This document shows positions 22,784-32,150 of a stretch of DNA of 64,000 bases, in pieces (positions within the stretch are counted from its first letter, which is position 1; every line of letters starts with the position of its first letter). The notes under the pieces are model-generated. The model saw only the letters and a program-made list of their open reading frames with translations. It did no database searches and was not told where the DNA came from. Location: the NCBI RefSeq assembly GCF_014229645.1, contig NZ_JAATOD010000001.1, forward strand, positions 682,001 to 746,000. Reading direction: 5' to 3'. This stretch comes from Listeria swaminathanii. GTDB taxonomy: Bacteria; Bacillota; Bacilli; Lactobacillales; Listeriaceae. A program made the translations under genes and the position numbers.

Positions 22784-23692
22784 ATGGAAATCATTGCGAC
22801 AGCAGATTCAATGAAACAAGCTGAAAAATTGCTTCGCGCGGGGGTAGACAGATTATATGTAGGTAATAGCCGATTTGGTTTAAGATTGCCTTATTCGTTT
22901 TCTGTCGAAGAATTACGTGAAATAGTTCATTTAGCGCACCAAGAAGGAAAAAAAGTAACTGTAGCAGTAAATTCGTTAATGCACAACGAACATATGGAAG
23001 GGTTGCCGGGCTTTTTAGAGCAACTCGCTGATATGAAAGTGGACGCGGTAGCATGTGGCGATCCAGGTGCAATTATGCTTTTGAGTGAAATGGCTCAACC
23101 GATACCGTTTATTTATGATGCCCAAACATTTGTAACTAGCGCAGAACAAATTTCGTTTTGGGAAAAACAAGGAGCGGTCGGGGCAGTACTTGCAAGAGAA
23201 TTAACAGAAGGCGAAATTAAGGCGATTGCCAAAAGCCTCTCTATTCCAGTCGAAGTGCTTGTTTACGGACCAACTTGTATCCATCAATCCAAACGTAGAT
23301 TAGTAACGAACTACCAACGCATTGTTGAAATGGAAGATGACACATCGAAGGAACGCGGGCTTTATTTACGTGAACCTAATGATGAAACAAGTCAATTACC
23401 CATTTATGAAGATGAGTCTGGGACGCACATTTTTGCTTCCGAAGATGTTTCGTTAGTGCCTTATTTGGCTGATTTATACGAAGCGGGACTGAAAACGTGG
23501 AAACTAGACGGTGTTCTTGCGGAATCGGATAACTTTGTTCAAATTGCTGCTTTGCTCGTTGAGGCGAAAGAAGCCGTTATAGAAGGCCAATTTGTTGCGG
23601 AGTATTTTGTGAATAAATTAACGGAACTACAACCTAAAACTAGAAATTTAGACGCTGGATTTTACTTGAAAAATCCGGATGATGTGAAGTAG
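22784..23692 (+). CDS. U32-family protein, TrhP1/YrrN-like
   Basis: 302 residues of the U32 fold. Despite the peptidase name, the paired Bacillus proteins YrrN and YrrO (TrhP1, TrhP2) are needed for 5-hydroxyuridine at the tRNA wobble position. This smaller partner keeps the TIM-barrel blocks (AGVDRLYVGN, YDAQTFVTS) but its version of the signature reads YGPTCIHQSKRR, lacking the second and later cysteines needed for a 4Fe-4S cluster. It is therefore likely the non-catalytic subunit (inference). Next gene begins 13 bases downstream. Likely lmo0960. Confidence 0.78.
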   Translation: MEIIATADSMKQAEKLLRAGVDRLYVGNSRFGLRLPYSFSVEELREIVHLAHQEGKKVTVAVNSLMHNEHMEGLPGFLEQLADMKVDAVACGDPGAIMLLSEMAQPIPFIYDAQTFVTSAEQISFWEKQGAVGAVLARELTEGEIKAIAKSLSIPVEVLVYGPTCIHQSKRRLVTNYQRIVEMEDDTSKERGLYLREPNDETSQLPIYEDESGTHIFASEDVSLVPYLADLYEAGLKTWKLDGVLAESDNFVQIAALLVEAKEAVIEGQFVAEYFVNKLTELQPKTRNLDAGFYLKNPDDVK

Positions 23693-23705
23693 GGGGAATA
23701 GCATA

Positions 23706-24932
23706 ATGAGTAAAGTATTAAAAAAACCAGAAGTGCTAGCTCCGGCTGGTAACTTAGAAAAATTAAAGATTGCGATTCGCTACGGTGCGGACGCTGTATA
23801 TATTGGTGGTCAAGCTTTTGGGCTTCGGTCGCGTGCAGGGAATTTTAGTTTTGAAGAAATGGAACAAGGGATTGCTTTTGCGCACGAACGAAATGCGAAA
23901 GTATATGTGGCGGCAAATATGGTTGCGCATGCTGGAGATACAGAAGGTGCTGGTGAATTTTTCCGGACACTACGCGATATTGGCATTGATGCCGTAATCG
24001 TTTCTGATCCAGCGTTAATTAGCATTTGTTTCCAAGATGCACCAGGTCTGCCAGTTCATTTATCCACGCAGGCTTCAGCGACAAACTATAAAACATTAGA
24101 ATTTTGGAAAAAACAAGGCTTAGAGCGTGTGGTACTTGCGCGTGAAGTGAGCATGCAAGAAATTCAAGAAATCGGTGAAAAAACGGATGTTGAAATGGAA
24201 GCATTCATTCACGGCGCAATGTGTATTTCTTATTCCGGTCGTTGTACATTATCGAATCATATGGCGAACCGTGATGCCAATCGTGGCGGTTGTGCGCAAA
24301 GTTGTCGTTGGAAATATGATTTATTTGAAATTGATAATGGTGTTTCGAAAAATTTAGTTGATACCGATGAAGAACCATTTTCGATGAGTGCGGTCGATTT
24401 ATCAATGATTAAATATATTCCAGATATGGTCGATGCTGGCGTGGATAGCTTGAAAATCGAAGGACGTATGAAGTCGATTCATTATGTTTCAACCGTTGCA
24501 AGTGTGTATCGTCGTGCAGTAGATGCTTACTGCGCGGACCCTGAGAATTATGTGTTTGATCCCGCTTGGGAAGAAGAATTATGGAAAGTTGCACAACGCG
24601 AATTGTCTACAGGCTTTTTCTATAAAGAGCCAACCGAAGACGAGCAATTATTCGGTAAAACGCGGAAAATACCGCAATATGCTTTTGCGGCGCAAGTGTT
24701 GGAATATGACGAGGAAACAAAAATTGCTACTTTACAACAACGAAATAATTTTGGTGTAGGGGAAGAAATTGAATTTTATGGACCAGGAGATACTGGCTTT
24801 AAACAAGTCGTGGAAGTACTTTGGAATGAACATGGTGAGGAAATTGATCGTGCTCCAAATGCGATGATGACGATAAAAATGCCAGTAGATAAGCCTGTGA
24901 AGCCATTTTACTTTATGCGAAAGAAAAAATAA
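23706..24932 (+). CDS. U32-family tRNA hydroxylation protein, TrhP2/YrrO-like
   Basis: 408 residues. The complete U32 signature EAFIHGAMCISYSGRCTLS lies near 165-183, followed by GGCAQSCRWKY near 196, giving four cysteines for an iron-sulfur cluster. Family members use prephenate as hydroxyl donor for 5-hydroxyuridine in tRNA; older annotation is collagenase-like peptidase. Operon partner of the preceding gene. The C-terminal barrel-like domain (FAAQVLEYDEETKIATLQQR) is typical. Likely lmo0961. Confidence 0.85.
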   Translation: MSKVLKKPEVLAPAGNLEKLKIAIRYGADAVYIGGQAFGLRSRAGNFSFEEMEQGIAFAHERNAKVYVAANMVAHAGDTEGAGEFFRTLRDIGIDAVIVSDPALISICFQDAPGLPVHLSTQASATNYKTLEFWKKQGLERVVLAREVSMQEIQEIGEKTDVEMEAFIHGAMCISYSGRCTLSNHMANRDANRGGCAQSCRWKYDLFEIDNGVSKNLVDTDEEPFSMSAVDLSMIKYIPDMVDAGVDSLKIEGRMKSIHYVSTVASVYRRAVDAYCADPENYVFDPAWEEELWKVAQRELSTGFFYKEPTEDEQLFGKTRKIPQYAFAAQVLEYDEETKIATLQQRNNFGVGEEIEFYGPGDTGFKQVVEVLWNEHGEEIDRAPNAMMTIKMPVDKPVKPFYFMRKKK

Positions 24933-24952
24933 AATCTCATGCTGCAGTAGGA

Positions 24953-24982
24953 TTGTCGTGTACTCCCTAAGTAAGGTATAAT
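24953..24982 (+). promoter_or_regulatory. Sigma-A promoter of lemA-htpX
   Basis: TTGTCG (24953-24958), 18-base spacer, consensus TATAAT (24977-24982), about 33 bases before lemA. Confidence 0.7.
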
Positions 24983-25014
24983 GGGGTAAGTACATATGAA
25001 GGAGGAGATTAATT

Positions 25015-25572
25015 ATGATAGGATGGATTATTGCTATCGCTGTTGTTGTTATTTTAGTATTGATTTATTTCGGTCTATACAACAGCCTTGTAAAATACCG
25101 TAACCGTGTGGATGAAACTTGGGCGCAAATTGACGTACAATTAAAACGTAGATTTGACTTGATTCCTAATTTAGTTGAAACAGTTAAAGGGTATGCAAAA
25201 CATGAAAAAGAAACATTAACACAAGTAATTGAAGCTCGTAACAAAATGATGGAAGTTCCTGCTGACAACCGTCAAGGACAAATCGAAGCTGACAATATGC
25301 TAAGTGGAGCACTTAAATCCATTTTTGCTTTAGGGGAAGCTTATCCAGACTTAAAAGCAAATACTTCTTTCATCGAATTACAACATGAATTAACTACTAC
25401 GGAGAACAAAGTGGCTTATTCTCGCCAACTTTATAACACAACCGTAATGACTTATAACACAAAAGTACAATCTGTACCAACTAACATCGTTGCAAAACTG
25501 CATAACTTTACAGAACGTGAGATGCTTTCTATTCCAGAAGTAGAACGCGTTGCACCAAAAGTAGAGTTTTAA
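25015..25572 (+). CDS. lemA: LemA family membrane protein
   Basis: 185 residues. N-terminal membrane helix (residues 4-22), then the conserved NSLVKYRNRVDETWAQIDVQLKRRFDLIPNL start of the LemA helical bundle, quoted only as a pointer to residues 23-53, and the closing motif TYNTKVQSVPTNIVA. Cytoplasm-to-outside topology is typical: short N-terminus outside, coiled domain inside. Function is unknown; it is commonly paired with htpX as here, 22 bases apart. Likely lmo0962. Confidence 0.9.
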   Translation: MIGWIIAIAVVVILVLIYFGLYNSLVKYRNRVDETWAQIDVQLKRRFDLIPNLVETVKGYAKHEKETLTQVIEARNKMMEVPADNRQGQIEADNMLSGALKSIFALGEAYPDLKANTSFIELQHELTTTENKVAYSRQLYNTTVMTYNTKVQSVPTNIVAKLHNFTEREMLSIPEVERVAPKVEF

Positions 25573-25594
25573 GCCATGAAGGAGAGCGAAAATT

Positions 25595-26509
25595 ATGCTA
25601 TTCGAACAAATTGCAGCAAATAAGCGAAAAACAGTTTTTATTATTCTTGGCTTTTTCATTTTCGTTCTTATGGTTGGCGCTGCTATAGGTATCATTGTTT
25701 GGAATAACTATCTGAATGGGCTTATACTGGCAGCAGTTATTGGTGTAGTTTATATTTTGATTATGGTGATGAGCAGTTCGTCAGTCGTTATGGCGATGAA
25801 CCATGCGAAGGAAGTCACCTCAAAAGAACAAGCACCAGTTTTGTGGGATACCGTTGAAAGTATGGCAATGGTTGCTGGTATTCCGATGCCAAAAGTATAT
25901 ATTGTCGAGGATGCAAGTCCAAACGCTTTTGCGACAGGTATTTCTCCGGAAAAAGGAGCAGTGGCTGTTACTAGAGGATTACTAAATAAATTAGAACGAT
26001 ATGAATTAGAGGGCGTTATTGCGCATGAAATTTCTCATATTCGTAATTATGATATTCGGTTATCAACAATTGCTATTGCGCTTGTAGCTGTAATTGCGAT
26101 TCTTAGTGACTTGGCAATGCGAATGATATTTTGGGGAAGCCTGACTGGTGGCAGAAATAACCGTAAAAGTGACAATAATAACAGTGGTGGCGCGCAAGCA
26201 ATTATCTATATCGTAGCGCTGATTTTTGTTATTTTGGCACCAATTATTGCAACTGCTATTCAATTTGCTCTATCTCGTAACCGGGAATATTTAGCAGATG
26301 CTAGCGCGGTAGAACTAACACGAAATCCAGATGGACTTATCCAAGCATTACAAAAAATTAGCGGGGATACGAAAAAAATGGAAGAAGTTAGCGCTTCTAG
26401 TGAATCTATTTACTTTTCGTCACCACTAAAGTCTAAAAAAAATAAGCCAGGTCTTTTTGACTCTCATCCGCCAATTAGTTCGCGGATTGAACGCTTAGAA
26501 AATATGTAA
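25595..26509 (+). CDS. htpX: HtpX membrane zinc metalloprotease
   Basis: 304 residues, M48 family. Two N-terminal membrane helices, catalytic HEISH at about 143, third zinc ligand in NREYLADASAVE near 230, two further membrane helices between. It degrades misfolded membrane proteins. Second gene of lemA-htpX, reported to respond to cell-envelope stress in Listeria. ATG with GAAGGAGAG. Likely lmo0963. Confidence 0.92.
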   Translation: MLFEQIAANKRKTVFIILGFFIFVLMVGAAIGIIVWNNYLNGLILAAVIGVVYILIMVMSSSSVVMAMNHAKEVTSKEQAPVLWDTVESMAMVAGIPMPKVYIVEDASPNAFATGISPEKGAVAVTRGLLNKLERYELEGVIAHEISHIRNYDIRLSTIAIALVAVIAILSDLAMRMIFWGSLTGGRNNRKSDNNNSGGAQAIIYIVALIFVILAPIIATAIQFALSRNREYLADASAVELTRNPDGLIQALQKISGDTKKMEEVSASSESIYFSSPLKSKKNKPGLFDSHPPISSRIERLENM

Positions 26510-26549
26510 TAAAAAAGTAGCAGCCTCTAGAAGAGGATGCTACTTTTTT
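26510..26549. terminator. Bidirectional terminator between htpX and spxH
   Basis: AAAAAGTAGCANCCTCT pairs with AGAGGNTGCTACTTTTT with a three-base loop; T runs in both directions. Confidence 0.88.
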
Positions 26550-26550
26550 G

Positions 26551-27372
<822 letters not shown>

Positions 27373-27500
27373 CTATCACCTGATTTTCAAATTCTAAGTA
27401 TCTTTATGCAGACACTCATTTCAATGTACCAGTGTGAAAAGAAACCATTCACTGCTCAGTAAAAGCTGATACAAAATTTGGTTTTGCAACTTACATATCT

Positions 27501-27529
27501 ATTTTATCAGCGTAATGTAAATTTAACAA
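27501..27529 (-). promoter_or_regulatory. Candidate sigma-A promoter of spxH
   Basis: On the minus strand TTGTTA (27529-27524), 17-base spacer, TAAAAT (27506-27501). It gives a leader of about 125 bases. The rest of the 236-base gap (27370-27605) shows no further structure to me. Confidence 0.5.
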
Positions 27530-27605
27530 ATAATTGTCATTGGCTTAACATATTTATTCGCTAATTTTTAAGAATTTGTGTCATTTTAGGATAAATACGT
27601 ATATT

Positions 27606-28190
27606 TTATTGATTATCTTCATAGACGTGATGATAAAATCTTGCTACTTTATTTTCGGCGGGGTGATTTGTTATGTGATATTCTTTGAGCAGTTTGTCGA
27701 AAATCTCTTTTCCTTTATCGTAATCGGCCACTTCATACTCTAGGTCGAAGTCAGATATAGAACCATAAAAATTCTTATCGAACACAAGTAAACCTTTTTT
27801 GTAGTCTTTCTCTGCTCGGATTGTTTTTAGTGAACCGAAAACTTGCAAATCTTCGTGGTGGATGCCGATTTCTTTTAACGTATCGCGAACAGGGCCAACG
27901 GGGATATTTGCTCCGGCGATAATGGCAGTTGCTTGGTCAGCGCCGAGGATTTGTGTCGTTTCCATTAAGCCACGTGCTTCTGGTGTTTTAAGCGTTAATT
28001 GATATTGTGATTCTAACTGACGAATCCGGAGTGCAGAATTGCGCTCTTTTAAGCCGAAATCAGCTGTATCTATATAATAGTTAGTTTGCTCGAAAAAATC
28101 TTCTTCTTTAACACGGAAACTTTCTGTTAGGGTATCGTATTCTTCTTTAGTTAATAAATTGCGGAATTCGATTTCTAGTTCTTTTACCAT
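27606..28190 (-). CDS. CYTH domain protein (YjbK-like)
   Basis: 194 residues of the triphosphate-tunnel fold. The N-terminal CYTH signature appears as EIEFR, with Arg where the canonical ExExK has Lys; the alternating basic and acidic strands (RNSALRIRQLE, QLTLKTPEA, FDLEYEVADYDKG) are present. Such proteins bind or cleave triphosphates, sometimes nucleotide polyphosphates. It is encoded back to back with relQ, as in Bacillus, which suggests but does not prove a link with alarmone metabolism. Likely lmo0965. Confidence 0.82.
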   Translation of the reverse strand: MVKELEIEFRNLLTKEEYDTLTESFRVKEEDFFEQTNYYIDTADFGLKERNSALRIRQLESQYQLTLKTPEARGLMETTQILGADQATAIIAGANIPVGPVRDTLKEIGIHHEDLQVFGSLKTIRAEKDYKKGLLVFDKNFYGSISDFDLEYEVADYDKGKEIFDKLLKEYHITNHPAENKVARFYHHVYEDNQ

Positions 28191-28206
28191 GAAAATTCAG
28201 CTCCTT

Positions 28207-28683
28207 TTAATGAAATGTCGCATCTAAATCTTGCGCATAAAATTGAATCGCTTTTTTGTAACTTAAAATATTCTCGTCGTTCGTTGTGTTTGTTAGTAGC
28301 AGTAGGGCTTCTTGTAAGGCTTCTTTCTCTAAGCCTTGGTTATACTTGGCCATGATGAAAAAAGTCCGTAAAGCGTTGTTTTCCGGAAACTCTTGTAACG
28401 CTTTTTGGAAAAGTAGGCTGGCTTTTTCGGGCTGACCGGTAATGCGGTAGGTGCTACCGAGACCGATGTAAGCTTCTTTACGATCGGCATCAGGAAGACC
28501 TAGCGCGAGTGCTTTCTCGTAAAAAGGGATAGCTGCATCTTCTTTACCGAGCGCATCATGAGCCCATGCAGCGAAATAATGAAGTTCAGCACTTTCGGGA
28601 TTATTCTTTAGTTCTCTAAGGGCTGTAGTGCGGGCTGTTTCGTAATCGCCGTTTTGAAGTAAAGTAAGAATCATTTTAATCAT
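28207..28683 (-). CDS. TPR-repeat protein (YjbL position)
   Basis: 158 residues with about four tetratricopeptide repeats: ARTTALRELKNNPESAELHY, AIPFYEKALALG, AYIGLGSTYRITGQPEKA, LFQKALQEFPENNALR. No signal peptide. Likely a protein-interaction scaffold. It is 16 bases upstream of the CYTH gene and divergent from relQ. Likely lmo0966. Confidence 0.8.
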   Translation of the reverse strand: MIKMILTLLQNGDYETARTTALRELKNNPESAELHYFAAWAHDALGKEDAAIPFYEKALALGLPDADRKEAYIGLGSTYRITGQPEKASLLFQKALQEFPENNALRTFFIMAKYNQGLEKEALQEALLLLTNTTNDENILSYKKAIQFYAQDLDATFH

Positions 28684-28832
28684 CCTTTTTGTTGTCGTTT
28701 TAATGCTTCGGTTTTATTTTACCATGGGATTGAAAAAAAGGTTACTTTAAGCAAGGTGGATTAACAGCTTTTGTGTTAAAATATAACTGATGTTGCATAA
28801 ATTTAATCATGAATATACTTGAGGTGAGCGAT

Positions 28833-29501
28833 TTGAATCATTGGGAAGACTTTTTAGCGCCTTACAAACAGGCAGTGGAAGAACTTAAAATTAAACTTAA
28901 AGGAATGCGTTCACAATTTGAGCTTGAAAATAATCATTCGCCAATTGAATTTGTTACAGGACGAGTGAAGCCGGTTGCGAGCATATTAGACAAGGCTAAT
29001 CAAAAACATATTGCGCTAGATCATTTAGTAGAAGAAATGCAGGATATTGCGGGACTCAGAATGATGTGTCAATTTGTAGATGACATTGAAGTAGTAGTTC
29101 GTCTTTTGAGGCAGCGAAATGATTTTCGGATTGTAGAAGAACGCGATTATATTACGAACAAGAAACCCAGTGGATATCGGTCGTATCACATGGTTATTGA
29201 ATACCCAGTGGAAACCATTCAAGGCGAAAAGAAAATTTTAGCGGAAATCCAAATTAGGACGTTAGCAATGAATTTCTGGGCAACAATTGAGCATTCGGTA
29301 AACTACAAGTATCAAGGTGAATTTCCAGAAGCAATCAATAAACGACTAAAACGTGCTGCGGAGGCGGCTTTCCAATTAGACGAAGAAATGTCGCAAATTC
29401 GCGAAGAAATCCAAGAAGCGCAAGTCTATTTTTCACAAAACAAAGATGCATCAAAGGACAAAAAAGCAGTACATCAAGTGATGCCAAAGAAAAATAAGTA
29501 A
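28833..29501 (+). CDS. relQ: Small alarmone synthetase RelQ (SAS1)
   Basis: 222 residues. Synthesises (p)ppGpp without a hydrolase domain. Motifs: FVTGRVKPVASILDK, IAGLRMMCQFVDDI, the YRSYHM ATP/GTP region and EIQIRTLAMNFWATIEH. An ATG at 28809 exists, but GAGGTGA at 28821-28827 directs to the TTG at 28833, which also aligns with the Bacillus YjbM start (NHWEDFL versus KQWERFL). First gene of relQ-nadK-pseudouridine synthase. Likely lmo0967. Confidence 0.92.
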   Translation: MNHWEDFLAPYKQAVEELKIKLKGMRSQFELENNHSPIEFVTGRVKPVASILDKANQKHIALDHLVEEMQDIAGLRMMCQFVDDIEVVVRLLRQRNDFRIVEERDYITNKKPSGYRSYHMVIEYPVETIQGEKKILAEIQIRTLAMNFWATIEHSVNYKYQGEFPEAINKRLKRAAEAAFQLDEEMSQIREEIQEAQVYFSQNKDASKDKKAVHQVMPKKNK

Positions 29502-29532
29502 TTAGTTGTAGGAATAGGGGCGAATAGAAATA

Positions 29533-30327
29533 ATGAAATATATGATTACTTCAAAAGGGGACGAAAAGTCTGATTTGCTGCGACTGAATATGATCGCAGG
29601 TTTTGGGGAATATGACATGGAATATGATGATGTAGAGCCTGAAATTGTTATTTCTATTGGCGGAGATGGGACTTTCCTGTCTGCGTTTCATCAATATGAA
29701 GAGCGCTTGGATGAGATTGCCTTTATTGGGATTCATACTGGGCATCTTGGTTTTTATGCAGACTGGAGACCAGCAGAGGCAGAGAAATTAGTTAAACTTT
29801 TAGCAAAAGGGGAATATCAGAAAGTTTCCTATCCTCTTCTTAAAACGACAGTAAAATATGGTATTGGTAAAAAAGAAGCGACATATTTAGCGCTAAATGA
29901 ATCAACCGTGAAAAGTTCAGGAGGGCCTTTTGTGGTTGATGTAGTGATTAATGATATTCATTTTGAACGATTTCGTGGTGATGGACTTTGTATGTCAACG
30001 CCTAGTGGCACAACGGCATACAATAAATCACTGGGTGGGGCGCTGATGCATCCATCGATTGAAGCAATGCAGTTAACGGAGATGGCGTCGATTAATAATC
30101 GTGTTTACCGGACAATTGGTAGCCCGCTTGTTTTTCCAAAGCATCATGTCGTTAGTTTGCAGCCGGTCAATGATAAGGACTTCCAGATTTCGGTGGATCA
30201 TTTAAGCATTTTGCATCGTGAAGTACAAGAAATCCGTTATGAAGTATCTGCCAAAAAAGTTCATTTTGCCAGATTTAGATCATTTCCGTTTTGGCGTCGC
30301 GTACACGATTCATTTATTGAAGATTAA
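29533..30327 (+). CDS. nadK: NAD kinase
   Basis: 264 residues. Phosphorylates NAD to NADP. GGDGT motif (SIGGDGTFLSAF) near 46, HTGHLGFYADW, ALNESTVKSSGG and the TPSGTTAYNKSLGGAL loop near 158. Firmicutes often have two NAD kinases; this is the YjbN type. ATG preceded by a weak AGGGGCGAA. Likely lmo0968 (ppnK). Confidence 0.95.
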   Translation: MKYMITSKGDEKSDLLRLNMIAGFGEYDMEYDDVEPEIVISIGGDGTFLSAFHQYEERLDEIAFIGIHTGHLGFYADWRPAEAEKLVKLLAKGEYQKVSYPLLKTTVKYGIGKKEATYLALNESTVKSSGGPFVVDVVINDIHFERFRGDGLCMSTPSGTTAYNKSLGGALMHPSIEAMQLTEMASINNRVYRTIGSPLVFPKHHVVSLQPVNDKDFQISVDHLSILHREVQEIRYEVSAKKVHFARFRSFPFWRRVHDSFIED

Positions 30328-30345
30328 GCTAGCAGGAGGAAGCAT

Positions 30346-31236
30346 GTGTTTTTAGAATGGACAGTAGAAATAGAAGAAAACGGTCTGCTACTTCGGACTT
30401 TTTTGAAGAGCAAGCATATTTCTAAACAATTATTAACCGCTGTGAAATTTAGTGCAGATGGGAAAATTGAAGTAAATAATGAAGAACAAAATGTACTTTA
30501 TCACATCAAAAGTGGTGATCAGGTTAGACTAACGTTTCCAACAGAGCAACAAAATGAACGTTTGCTTGCTGAGCACACCGAGTTGGAGATAGTTTTTGAA
30601 GATGATTTTCTATTAATTATTAACAAACCGGCCGGAATGGCATCGATTCCATCGCAGTATCATCCACATGGATCGGTCGCAAACTTTGTCAAAGGGCATT
30701 ATGAGGCGCAAGGGCTTACGAGTGCCATTCATATTGTAACTAGGCTTGATCGTGAAACTTCAGGACTAATGCTAATCGCTAAAAATAGGTTTGCGCACGC
30801 TAGACTAAGCACCTTTTTACAGCAAGGATTGTTAAAACGAAGATATCAAGCTTTTACGGGTGGCGTTTTAGCAGAGCAAGAGGGTTCGATTGAAGCACCA
30901 ATAGGGCGCAAAGAAGTAAGCATAATGGAACGTTTTGTTACTCCTGAGGGAAAATATGCTAAAACAAATTACGCGGTTCTCGCGCGTTACAGAGCGTTTG
31001 ATCACGTAGCCATTCAACTTGAAACAGGACGGACGCATCAAATCCGTGTTCATTTCTCTTATATTGGACATCCGCTTATTGGCGATGATATGTACGGGGG
31101 AGATACTACTTTGTTGCAAAGACAAGCACTACACTCATGTCATCTGCATTTAGTCCATCCTTTGACAGAAGAATATATGGCGTTTGATTTGCCTTTACCA
31201 GCGGATATGGAAGAGATAATTCGAAAATCGGAGTAA
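30346..31236 (+). CDS. RluA-family 23S rRNA pseudouridine synthase (YjbO-like)
   Basis: 296 residues. The family catalytic motif appears as TRLDRETSGLMLIAKN near 138 with the nucleophile Asp, and ETGRTHQIRVHFSYIGHPLIGD near 232 is also typical. An N-terminal S4-like part (residues 15-70) is present. GTG start with AGGAGGAAGCAT. Third gene of the relQ operon. Target position in rRNA not determinable. Likely lmo0969. Confidence 0.9.
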   Translation: MFLEWTVEIEENGLLLRTFLKSKHISKQLLTAVKFSADGKIEVNNEEQNVLYHIKSGDQVRLTFPTEQQNERLLAEHTELEIVFEDDFLLIINKPAGMASIPSQYHPHGSVANFVKGHYEAQGLTSAIHIVTRLDRETSGLMLIAKNRFAHARLSTFLQQGLLKRRYQAFTGGVLAEQEGSIEAPIGRKEVSIMERFVTPEGKYAKTNYAVLARYRAFDHVAIQLETGRTHQIRVHFSYIGHPLIGDDMYGGDTTLLQRQALHSCHLHLVHPLTEEYMAFDLPLPADMEEIIRKSE

Positions 31237-31313
31237 TAAGTGTTTTAAAAAGCTATTTGGTCATGTAAAATGGAAGAAGCGAACAAATCGCATCAATTTT
31301 AGGAGGAAAGAAC

Positions 31314-32102
31314 ATGAATTTATCATTAGAGGGAAAAACATATGTTGTAATGGGAGTAGCTAATAAGCGTAGTATCGCTTGGGCAATCGCTCGTTCACTA
31401 AATGAAGCTGGCGCGAAACTTGTATTTACATACGCCGATGATCGTGCGAAAAAAAGCATTACAGAATTAGTACCTTCATTAAACGAAGAAAATCAAAATC
31501 CGCTTATTTTAGCTTGTGATGTATCAAGTGAAGAAGCGATTACGGAAACATTTGAAACAATTAAGAATAAAGTTGGTAAACTTAGTGGCTTAGCGCACTG
31601 TATTGCTTTTGCTAACAAAGACTTTTTAACTGGGGATTATTTAGAAGTAGATCGTAAAAGCTTCTTACAAGCTCATGAAATTAGTGCTTATTCGTTTACA
31701 GCAGTTGCTCGTGCGTTAAAACACTTAGAAATGTTAACAGAAGATGCAAGCCTATTAACACTAACTTACCTTGGTGGGGAACGTGTAGTAGAAAACTATA
31801 ACATTATGGGTGTTGCTAAAGCTTCTCTTGATGCAAGCGTTAAATACCTTGCTATGGACCTTGGAGCGATTGGTGTACGTGTAAATGCTATTTCAGCTGG
31901 ACCAATCAGAACGGTATCTGCTCGTGGTGTTAGCGGCTTCTCTGACTCTATTTCACTAATAGAAGAAAAAGCCCCACTAAAACGTGCAACACAAGCGGAA
32001 GAAGTTGGCGATACAGCTTACTACTTATTCAGTAACTTATCTCGAGGCGTTACAGGCGAAGTTATTCACGTGGATAGCGGTTATCATATTATTGGATTCT
32101 AA
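31314..32102 (+). CDS. fabI: Enoyl-ACP reductase FabI
   Basis: 262 residues. Last reductive step of fatty acid elongation. N-terminal Rossmann segment VMGVANKRSIAWAIA, catalytic Tyr/Lys in YNIMGVAKASLDA near 157-168 and the substrate loop AGPIRTVSARG. NADH/NADPH-dependent; target of triclosan-type inhibitors. ATG with AGGAGGAAAG. No clear FapR operator was seen upstream. Likely lmo0970. Confidence 0.95.
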   Translation: MNLSLEGKTYVVMGVANKRSIAWAIARSLNEAGAKLVFTYADDRAKKSITELVPSLNEENQNPLILACDVSSEEAITETFETIKNKVGKLSGLAHCIAFANKDFLTGDYLEVDRKSFLQAHEISAYSFTAVARALKHLEMLTEDASLLTLTYLGGERVVENYNIMGVAKASLDASVKYLAMDLGAIGVRVNAISAGPIRTVSARGVSGFSDSISLIEEKAPLKRATQAEEVGDTAYYLFSNLSRGVTGEVIHVDSGYHIIGF

Positions 32103-32106
32103 AGAA

Positions 32107-32150
32107 AAAACCAGAAGTAGTTTTAAACTACTTCTGGTCTTTTTTTGGTC
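32107..32150. terminator. Bidirectional terminator between fabI and dltD
   Basis: Perfect 14-base arms (32110-32123 with 32126-32139) and A/T tracts on both sides. The dltD stop codon (32128-32130) and its last codons lie inside the stem. Confidence 0.9.

Noticed and set aside
31237..31313. FapR operator in front of fabI
   Set aside because: No match to the palindromic FapR consensus could be found by eye.
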